Below, piece by piece: positions 16,558 to 25,600 of a stretch of DNA of 64,000 nt. The stretch is from positions 37,758 through 101,757 of the forward strand of contig JASMDC010000009.1 in assembly GCA_030753015.1 (NCBI GenBank), given 5' to 3'. How positions within the stretch are numbered: position 1 is the stretch's first letter; each line of letters begins with the position of its first letter. This stretch comes from Candidatus Undinarchaeales archaeon (GTDB lineage Archaea > SpSt-1190 > JASMDC01). Below the pieces are notes generated by a model. That model did no database searches. It was not told the DNA's origin and worked only from the letters and a program-made list of their open reading frames with translations. The position numbers were made by a program, and so were the translations under genes.

Positions 16558-19500
16558 CTACCACACGGTTATCTCGACGCTGACGAGCTCCTCCTCGTCC
16601 TCGTTGACCTCCATGATGGCGAAACGCTTGACCAGCTCCACGTCCCGCCCCAGGGCCGGCAGGCGCACGTAGTAGTCGAGGATCTCGAGCAGCTGGATGC
16701 GGCGGATGATCACCGGGATCTCCAGTGCCTTGACCTTGCCCCCGATCGTGCACCGGTCATCGTTCTGGTCCCGCACGTAGATCTCCAGCTTGGACGTATG
16801 GGTGCTCTGGAGCCCCGGTGGGTTGAGGATGATGTTGAAGGTGACCTCCTGGAGCGCATCGAGCGTGGGTGGTGGGACGGGGTAGAGCTGTGCCCAGTGT
16901 CGAAGGGACGGGCCGGTCTTGATCGTCAGGCTCGTGAGCCCGCCGAGGTTCTTGATGCGGAGGTCGACAGAGCAGGGCGTGGCATCGATGGATACGCACT
17001 CCAGCACCGATGGATGGTACTCGAGCTTCGACTTGCCCTTCATGCGCACGAGCACCGTATTGTTAGCATGCTTCACACCGGACGCGACCGAGGCGCGCAG
17101 GGACCATGCCTTCCGCGAGTCCTCACAGCGGTCGGTGTCAGTGCCCTTGTTGTACAGCGGCTTGCAGTTCTTGTCCTTGGTGAGGTTGAAGTGACCCGTG
17201 GCGTTGGTGTTCACCTTGCAGTTGTTGGAGGACTGTACGATGTTCCCGAACTCGTCGAGCACCGAGATCTTGACCTCACTGAGCGGGAAGTTGCTCTCGC
17301 CCCAGATCTCCATGGCGGCCTGCCCGTCAATGACCTCGCCGTTCTTATGCGAAGTGATGAGGACGCGGGGCGTCTCCCCCACCGTGAAGGTGTGGAGCGC
17401 GAGGTAGGACTGGCCGTTGGGCATGACCTTGCCCTCGTTGGGATCACCTTCGGGGAACACGTCCTCGGCCCAAAGCTCGACGTGGTAGTCTCCGTAGGCC
17501 AGGGTAGTATTGATACCGAAGGAGCGCTTGAACGTACGTCCGACCTTGACGATGTTGTCCCTGTCGTACACGACAACGGGATCGTTGCCCTTGGCCTTGA
17601 GTCCGATGGAGCCCTTGCCCGGGACGACCATGGTGACGTCGGCGCCCGACCGGGTGAAGGTTATCCCCGTCCCGGAGCTATTGGCCACCGTGAGCTTGGA
17701 ATCATCACCGTTCTTGACGAACGTTACGATGTCGAGGACCTTCTCGTCGTCGTTCACCTCGAGCTTCCAGTCGTTTACGACTGTCGTGGCACCGAGGGAG
17801 ATGTCCATGAGGATATCGTCCCCGCTGCGCGTGAGGGTGGCCTTGTTCCCTGCGTGGGTTAGAGTGACGACGTTCCCGTTGACCGTGATGGGCCCCACGC
17901 CCACCCAGTCCCTTTGCTCATGCCAGTACCGCAGATACTCACGCAGCCCCCACTGGTCGTCGCTGTTGATCTCGCCCAGCTTGCCCCAACCGAAGAGAAC
18001 CCGCCGCTGGATCCATTCGACCCCGCGAAAGATGACGAGGTACCTGCGAAGGTCGAGCTCGTCCTCACCGGGCACCTCCGACCACCTGAACAGCTCAGAA
18101 CCCACGTTCAGGGAGTAGCGGATGGTATCGTTGTCCAAGTTGTCGCACCTCCAAGTGAGGTCAGGGTTGAGCTCGGTGGTGACGTTGGGAGCGATGTTAT
18201 AGGGTGTGCCGGGCGCATCGTTGGCGCACTTGAAGATGGCGTCGGTGACCGTCGAGATGCCGCCGTGCGGGTCCTCGCTGTAGAGCCGGACGAAGTAGTC
18301 CGTGTCGAAGGTGAGGGTGGACGTGATGTCATAGGATGTGCCGGTGGTCTTCTTGTCGTTGACGACGTCCGATCCGTATAGAGCGGATCCGACGAAGACG
18401 TGGTACGTGAGGGCGTCACCGTCATAGTCGAAACCCTTGGTCCATTCGATGGTGGTCGAGGTGTCATGGGTGAGCTCCGGCTTCAGGTTCGTGGGAGCGT
18501 GAGGATTGGCGTTCACGCACCCATCGATCATCACGGCATCGATGCTGCTCCAAGCCTGGTCGGCCTCGTCGCTCACGGCCTTCAGATCGATGCGGACCTT
18601 ATCGACCTTGGACTGCGTGCGCGATATGCTGGGGCTCCAGTACGGGCGCTGCTTGGTGTTGTCCTTGCAGTAATCGACGTGGTCCTTGTCCGAGAACCGT
18701 TCCCACTTGTCGTCCCCCCAGGCAGCGTCCCACACCTTGTTGGCGCTGTCGGCATACCACTTGGGATCGGTGCTATCTATGGGATGGACGGTGATGTTCG
18801 AGATGCGACCCGGCTCGTAGTCGAGCACGAGCACGATGCGGTCCAGGTACACGGGGATGGTGTAGGTGAGCTCGAGCCAATCATGGTCCTTGCGGGTCGA
18901 GGGGCGCCACTCCATGTTCGCCTTGGGATCGCAGTTTGACGGATCTGGTGGGGAGGAATCCCATTCAAGTGGTTCCCCTGAGGCCGCCGACGCCTTGTGG
19001 CTGGCCTTGTTGGTGGACGACGTGGCGCTCGCTGCCCACTGATCCGTGGTCGCCGAGCACCAAGGGACACCCTCGTACATGCAGGTGTGATCGAAGGTAA
19101 GGCCTTTTGCGTTGCGATTCGCACCGGCGTTCTTACAGTCACCCGTCTCGACCTGGTATCGTAACCGCTGGGTCTTCTCAGGCAGGTCCCACGTCTCCTT
19201 GAGGAACACCTGACCGGTCCCCGAGAGGCTCGCCCACTCGCCCGTGTGCTTGCCAAGTGTGCTCCCTCCACCGTCGTACGCGAACAGTACGAGGCGAGCA
19301 TCGTCATCAGCGCAGTCCTTGTCCGCGGGCTTTACGGTGATACCGTTGACCCACAGCTGGGCGATGGCCTGGTAGCCCTCGATGGTGGAGGGTACAGCCA
19401 CGTCCTGATGGAAGAGGTCCGCGTATATCCCGTCGGCCTTCTGCTGGACGCACTTGGAGCCATCATAGCACACAGAACCGCTCGCGGTCTGGACGACGGT

Positions 19501-19629
19501 GCCAGCGGCGCTCCAGTTGTCAGTTCCCTTCTCGAAGTCGGCGTTCTTGACGTCGTTGTTGTCGTCGCACTCGTCACCGGCCGACATAGTCAGCAGGAGC
19601 ATGAGGACGAGGACCGCGGCCCGGACCAT
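16558..19629 (-). CDS. Secreted multidomain protein with CBM-like and fibronectin type III-like domains
   Basis: 1023 residues from ATG 19629, preceded by an AAGGAG ribosome-binding site. The longer frame to 19857 overlaps the upstream gene out of frame and is not used. MVRAAVLVLMLLLTMSAG is a signal peptide. Residues ~25-180 resemble a carbohydrate-binding jelly roll (VKNADFEKGTDNWSAAG..., QAIAQLWVNG). Residues ~200-390 are a discoidin/CBM-like segment with Trp and Cys (LELTYTIPVYLDRIVLVLD). Two fibronectin type III-like repeats follow (~400-590: PHAPTNLKPELT..., APGTPYNIAPNV...), then beta-rich sequence. No C-terminal membrane anchor is visible. It starts 47 bases after the giant Cys-rich gene in the same direction, so one operon is likely and the two products may associate on the cell surface. 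Confidence 0.82.
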   Translation of the reverse strand: MVRAAVLVLMLLLTMSAGDECDDNNDVKNADFEKGTDNWSAAGTVVQTASGSVCYDGSKCVQQKADGIYADLFHQDVAVPSTIEGYQAIAQLWVNGITVKPADKDCADDDARLVLFAYDGGGSTLGKHTGEWASLSGTGQVFLKETWDLPEKTQRLRYQVETGDCKNAGANRNAKGLTFDHTCMYEGVPWCSATTDQWAASATSSTNKASHKASAASGEPLEWDSSPPDPSNCDPKANMEWRPSTRKDHDWLELTYTIPVYLDRIVLVLDYEPGRISNITVHPIDSTDPKWYADSANKVWDAAWGDDKWERFSDKDHVDYCKDNTKQRPYWSPSISRTQSKVDKVRIDLKAVSDEADQAWSSIDAVMIDGCVNANPHAPTNLKPELTHDTSTTIEWTKGFDYDGDALTYHVFVGSALYGSDVVNDKKTTGTSYDITSTLTFDTDYFVRLYSEDPHGGISTVTDAIFKCANDAPGTPYNIAPNVTTELNPDLTWRCDNLDNDTIRYSLNVGSELFRWSEVPGEDELDLRRYLVIFRGVEWIQRRVLFGWGKLGEINSDDQWGLREYLRYWHEQRDWVGVGPITVNGNVVTLTHAGNKATLTRSGDDILMDISLGATTVVNDWKLEVNDDEKVLDIVTFVKNGDDSKLTVANSSGTGITFTRSGADVTMVVPGKGSIGLKAKGNDPVVVYDRDNIVKVGRTFKRSFGINTTLAYGDYHVELWAEDVFPEGDPNEGKVMPNGQSYLALHTFTVGETPRVLITSHKNGEVIDGQAAMEIWGESNFPLSEVKISVLDEFGNIVQSSNNCKVNTNATGHFNLTKDKNCKPLYNKGTDTDRCEDSRKAWSLRASVASGVKHANNTVLVRMKGKSKLEYHPSVLECVSIDATPCSVDLRIKNLGGLTSLTIKTGPSLRHWAQLYPVPPPTLDALQEVTFNIILNPPGLQSTHTSKLEIYVRDQNDDRCTIGGKVKALEIPVIIRRIQLLEILDYYVRLPALGRDVELVKRFAIMEVNEDEEELVSVEITVW

Positions 19630-19675
19630 CTCCTTGGCGTGTCGCCCGTTCCTATTTCCTCGTCGTCCCACGGGC

Positions 19676-22600
19676 TCAACCCTCACGTCCGTTCGCGGTG
19701 ACGGTGCGCCGGCGCGTCCTCCGTGCCAGGAACAGACCTGCCAGGGCGAGCAGGAGCGCGACATCCACCGCGCCCACGCCGGGAGCTGTTGCCATGAAGG
19801 CACTACCGCTGGCGTACACGACACGCACGTAGAACTTCTTCTCGTTGAGTCGCTCAAGCGAGTCCGCGTCCACGACGTAGATCTCGATGAGACCTGCAGA
19901 GGTGAGCTTGTAGGGATTGATCTCCACCGGTATGGTCTTCGACTCGCCGGGGAAGAGGGTGAACGCCTCTTCCTTGAAGGTGGACCACATCTCCTCCTTG
20001 TGGAGCTTGAGCACGAGGTTCATAGGCTGGGTCCAGTAGTTCGTGACGTGGGCTCCGAGGAGGAACGTCTCACCTACGAAGGTCGACATGGTGTTCTCGA
20101 CGACATCGGCCTTCCCGGACATCTTACGCACCTCCAGCTTGACGAACTTCTCGAAGGAGAACACCGTCTGGTAGTGGGCGTCGGTGTAGAGCATGCAGAT
20201 GCCCGTCTCAGGTGCTGGCGTGCCCTCATACTCGCACTGGTCCGGCGCTGCCTCCTGGGTGCAGAAGTGGCACATGGGCAGGGTGGCGGTGATTGTCATC
20301 ACCGGTCGCGGTTCGTTGGTGACCAGACCGGAGACGTCGCACAGGAACACGCCGGAGCCCTGATGAGTACAGGTCTTCTCGATGTTCTTGTAGGAGAGGG
20401 TTGCCTGGCACATATTGCACCGCTCCGGCGCGCCGCCGTGTTGCTGGAGGTAGGATGACACGACCACGTGGAAGGCGATCTTGACGTCCTTCTTACCGCC
20501 GGGCAGCGTCTGCTTGCGCACCTTGATGTCCTTGACCGAGATGGCGGGGATGGGGCCGTCCCTGGGGTGGCACAGCTCGCGCTCGTAGCCGAGAGTTGAG
20601 GATAGCACCTGACACCCGGTCTTGGAACAGGTGTAGTATCCACCGTCGATGTAGTCGATCTGACCCTCGGTCTCGTTGAAGAGGGCTTTCTCGTGGTAGT
20701 AGCAGTTGAGGGTCGTGACATTCACGGTACCGGGGTACGGGCAGTTGCCTTTGAACACGTCATCGGACCAGTCGAATCCGTCGTAGGCGTCATCCCCGTC
20801 GTCCTTGCAGATGTCCCCGTACTTCTTCTCGTCCTTGTCGAAGGCGTGGTAGCATGTGTGGGTGGCGTTGTCCAGGCACCAGCCCTCGGTGGCGACGTCG
20901 ATGCTGATTGGCTTCTTGTTCTTCAGCTCCTGGTTGAGGCGGAAGCGCGAGTTGTCTGCGGCGTTCGCCTTGTCGAGCTCGAGCCAGGTGCACCGCTGGC
21001 GGTGGCTGGCGTCCTGCGGTTCCACGGGCGCCTGGTGGCAGCCCTGGGAGTCGCAGTCGGTGGCCTTGGACCAGTCAGATCCGGTCTCCGAGTCCTTATC
21101 GTCCCAGAAGTAGCAGGTGAGCTGGTAGTTCTGCTTGTTGCTGACGAGGTTGTAGATATGGCCGACGATCTCCACGTCACCCGCGCCGTCGCAGTCCCTG
21201 GTCTCCTGGCTGTCCACACCGAAGAAGTCGTTGTAGTTCGTCGAATCGATACCATTGTAGAGCTTGTTGTCCACTTGGCTCGTCTTGTTGACACCCTTCT
21301 CGCAGTAGTGGCAGTAGTCACGGCTGTCCGAGTAGTAGTAGAAGTTATCGTTATCCCCGTCGTCACCACAGCACGGTGCCTCGGCGTTTGTACCCGCTTC
21401 GTCGTGGAGGCCGCCGTCGCCGATGTCGGGGTGGTCGTCGGGCTCGAACCAGGCGTGTTTGTTGTACTTGTCCACATCATAGCTGCGGGCACGCCAGGAC
21501 AGGCAGTGGCACGCATTGGCGCTGACGTCGCCGCCCTTCTTGCCGCCGGTCTCTGTCGAGTCGTAGCAGGTACCGTTGGACACGCAGTCCATCTCCCGCG
21601 GGCAGCAGGCGAGGTAGTAGTTGTACGTCTTACCGCTGGCGAAGTTGGGCGCGTCCGAATCCTGCCATGAGCGCACACCTATGTTGTCGGCCGGCACGCG
21701 GTGGAGCGAGCCTGTGCCCGTCCCCTCCGAGCGCAGGGACCACTCGCTGCTGTCGTCACCGCAACATGCGCCCTTTGAGTCCGAACCGCCGTTGTTGACC
21801 GAGGTGCCGTACTTGACGTCCCACCAGAGGCCTTGGTCCTTGTTCTGGCTGCCGGTCGAGGTGTCGGAGAAGCATCGGGTATCGCAGTACCTCCAGGCGA
21901 TGGACGCATCATCGGCCTTGCTCTGGCCGGCCACATCCCGGTTATTGTTGTTGAGGTTGTCGTAGTCGACGTAATACATCTGAGAGTATGCCTTCTCGTT
22001 GGAGTTGGGGAGTCCCGTCGGATCGTCGCTCGTCGGCGTGTCGTCGAAGTAGCGGTTGCGGTTGCTCTTGCCGGAGTAGCTCGAACCGCCCATGGCACGG
22101 TTCTCGCCGTAGTACTGCCACAGCATCTTGTACTGATAGCTCCCCTCCTGGGTGCACATCTCGAGCGGGTCGGTGGTGCGCTTGATTGGATCGTGGTTGG
22201 TGGGTGTCGTCGTGATGGTGTTCACTGATATCTTGTTGTCCGAGGTGCCATCGTTGAGCACGTAGGTGAAGGTGTAGCTGCACGTCTCCTTGCCGTACTC
22301 GCTCGTGCCGATGCGCCAGGTTGTGGGACCTCCACCCTCGTTGACGCAGGTCATGGCAATGTCCTTACGGTACTCGATCCCGTCTGGCTTCTTGAACGAG
22401 TAGGTGCCGTCCGTGTCGTAGCCGCAGTAGTAGTAGCTCTGGCATGTACCGGTGCGGCAGCCTTTGCGGTCGCCGGTCTTCTGGTCGTCGCAGGAGTTGG
22501 GGCAGTTGGAGATCTTGCTGGCCCCGATTTCGACGGCGTTGTTGTCACAGCAGTAGGTGTTCACGGGCGTCTTGCCGGGAATCGAATACTGGAACTTGAC

Positions 22601-25600
22601 ATAACCGTAGTACCAGCTGCTGACGGTGCAGGCTGTGAACTCCTTCGAACAGTGGGCATAACACCAGTCGGAGTCGGACGTGCCACTGGCGCGGGAGTAG
22701 AAGTCACACTCGATCTGTTTCATGTTGTCGTTATACCTGCATGTCGTCTTCTTGTTCTTGTACGTGGCACCGCACTTCAACTCCCCGCAGTTCAGGGATA
22801 CCTTGGGGCTGCTGGCGTCGCCGTTGTAGAGCTGCTCGTCCTGATCCCAGAGGAAGAGGAAGGGGGCGACGGAGGCTATATCGACCCACTCGCCAGCCCG
22901 GCAGAACTCCTTCGGATTGTCGTTGTCCACGTTCGCGAGGTACTCGTGGTGGTAGCACTTGTTATTGTACACACAGTCCGTGGCCGTCGGACAGCACGCG
23001 ATGTCGTCCGCGGACGCGTCGCATGCGTTGTCGGTCTCGGTCTCGTCGCTGTGACACTTCAGGTAGAACTCGTTGGCATCGTCGCCGCAGCACGTATCAG
23101 CGCTCGCTGTCGATCCACCGTCGTTAAGGGCGATCTTGTACCACGATCCGTCGTTCTTCTTGGTCTTCGTGCCTCCGCCGAGGTTCCAGCCGACGCCCTG
23201 GTCGTTCGCATGCACCGTTGTGTCGTCGAAACAGGTGGCCGAGCAGTAGCGGTCGGCGTCAACTGTCGCGGAGGCGTAGGTGCCGGGATCGCCCGGTGGT
23301 GCCTTGTTGACATTGCCGTGGTTATCGAAGTTGACCTTGTAGATGGTCGTCCAGTCGTACTCCTCAACAGTTGTCTTTGAGCTCGCACCGCCACACTCGC
23401 CATTGAAGTAGAACTTGGATTTAGCTTCGTACGTGCCCTCGCGCTCGCAGTGAGCTCGCTCGAGGTCCTTCCACTCCATCTTGCATTTATCGGAAAGAAT
23501 CTCATTGTTGCCCTGGCAGCTGGACTTGGGGCAGGTCAACACCTTCCATCCGCCAGAGAGGTCGACCTTCGAGTCCTTGTGGCGTATCTTGTAGTACCCC
23601 GGCGAGCACCAGTAAGCGTTGATAGGCCCTTGCCACTCCGGGGTAACGATAGGTAGGTCGTCGCAGGTCTTCCCATTGAAGATAAACTCCGACTTCACAG
23701 TGTACCGTCCCGCGATCTTGCACGAACCATAGCTCCACGTGGGACAGTCATTGGTAGTGATCTTCATGACCCTGTTCCCGCTACCGTCCTCCTGGCAGAA
23801 CTTGTTCGCACCCTTACCGGGGCAGTCGAGGATTCCGGAGTTGGCCTCCTCGGTGCCGACACCGTTGTAGATGCGGTGGCGGATCTGGACCGGAGGTTTG
23901 GACGCCCAACATCTGAAGATCTTGTTGTTCTTGAACGTCTCCGCCGTGGTGCGGAAGGCCGTCTGTTTGCAGTTCTTGCCGTTGTAGGTGAAGTCGACCT
24001 GGGCCCGGTACCAACCGTCCTCGGTGCACGTGTCGGGGAAGGAGAACGTCTCACACGTCTCTACGCGTGCCTCGCCGCTGCACGAGGTCAGGCAGCTTGC
24101 GGTCTTGTCGAACACGACCTTGTTGCTGGGCGAGTAGATACGGATGCGGGCATTGTCCCGGCGCAGCTTCCACACGCCGTTCTCGCACAATTCATTATAT
24201 CCGTCGCCGTCGGCGTCCAGGTCGTACCCGTTGTCGAAGCACTTCCCGTTGCTGACACAGTCGTAGCGTGACGAACAGCATGCCTTGTTGTCGCTGTGGC
24301 GACAGGCCGATGGGGTCGCTGACTTCTCATCATCGCTGGTCTCGCACGTGCGGTACCACTCGTTGTTGTCATCACCGCAGCATGAAGAGGAAGCGGTCTC
24401 CCCACCAAGGTTCCAGGCGATACCGTTGTCGTGGGCGCCCGTGGTCTTGTCGCCGAAACAGGTGAGCGAACAGAAGATGCCGCTATGGGCGTCCCAGTTC
24501 ACGTTGTACTTGACTTCGTCGATGTCCTGGTACGTGGCCGCCAGCGCCCTCCCGTCCCAGTTCTTTCCCGAATAGGACATCCGGCTCACGAAGTGCATGT
24601 CCCCCTCGTAGTCGCAGCGTTTGTTCATGCTACTATGGGTGATATAGGGCGAGGGGTCCCAGGTGTACGAGCACGGGATCACGAGCGATTTGTGCGTGGG
24701 ATCGTGGGAGAACTGGTCGGCTGTGTCGGTACAGGACATGTCCTTCCAGTTGAGGAGCGTCGTACCACCGACATAGATCTTGATCTTGGCAGTGGTGTCG
24801 AGAGCGCACGAGAACACCTTCATCTTGCTGTCCTCGACCCAGCTGCTCGTGTGGGGGAGGGCTGCTCCGTTGACGCACGAGTTGCCCTTGTGGGTGACCT
24901 TGGCGCGGACGGTGTAGTACCCGTTGGTCTGCGAGCAGATCGCCTTCTCCGGGACGGTGTACGTCTCGCAGTCCGACATGTAGGTCCCCCCGTCGCACGA
25001 CGTGTCGCACTTCTTCTTGGGGCTGGTGTGAGCGAGATTTCCGTTGGGATGGTAGACGTAGTAGTAGACCTCGTCATCGATGTCACAGAAGTAGAGGTTC
25101 GTCTTGCTCAGTCTCGATTTCACGTTCGATGTGGGGCGGTTCTGGCATTCGGGCCGGTTATGCAGTATGTCCACCTCGGCCTGGTAGTAGCCTGGGATCT
25201 TGCACTCGCTAAAGTCCATCGTGCACTCGTGGTATGTCTGCGCCTCATTGCCAGTGCCCGAGGGGCAGCTGGTGGCACAAGTGACGTCGTAGGACTTGAT
25301 CTGGCCAGCGGTGTAATGGAAGATGCGGTACTTGGCCTTCTCGGGCAGATCCTGCCATACGCCGTTGACGCACTTCTCCTCGGCGTTATCGCCATCGATG
25401 TCACCGATGTGGTTGTTGTTGTAGCAGTTACCGAAAGCCACACAGTCGTACTGGGCGTTGCAGCATGCACTGTTGTCACCCTTACAGGCGTTCTTTACCA
25501 GCTCGTCGGTCTCGCACTTGCGGTACCATTCACTGCCATCGTCACCGCAACAGGTGGTCGATGCGGTCTCGCCTCCGATGCTCCAGGCGATGCCGAAGTC

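Noticed and set aside
16528..17862. Plus-strand open frame of 444 codons
   Set aside because: Antisense to the fibronectin-like secreted protein, no recognisable product.
19630..19857. N-terminal extension of the fibronectin-like protein
   Set aside because: Overlaps the giant protein gene out of frame; the ATG at 19629 has a ribosome-binding site and signal peptide.
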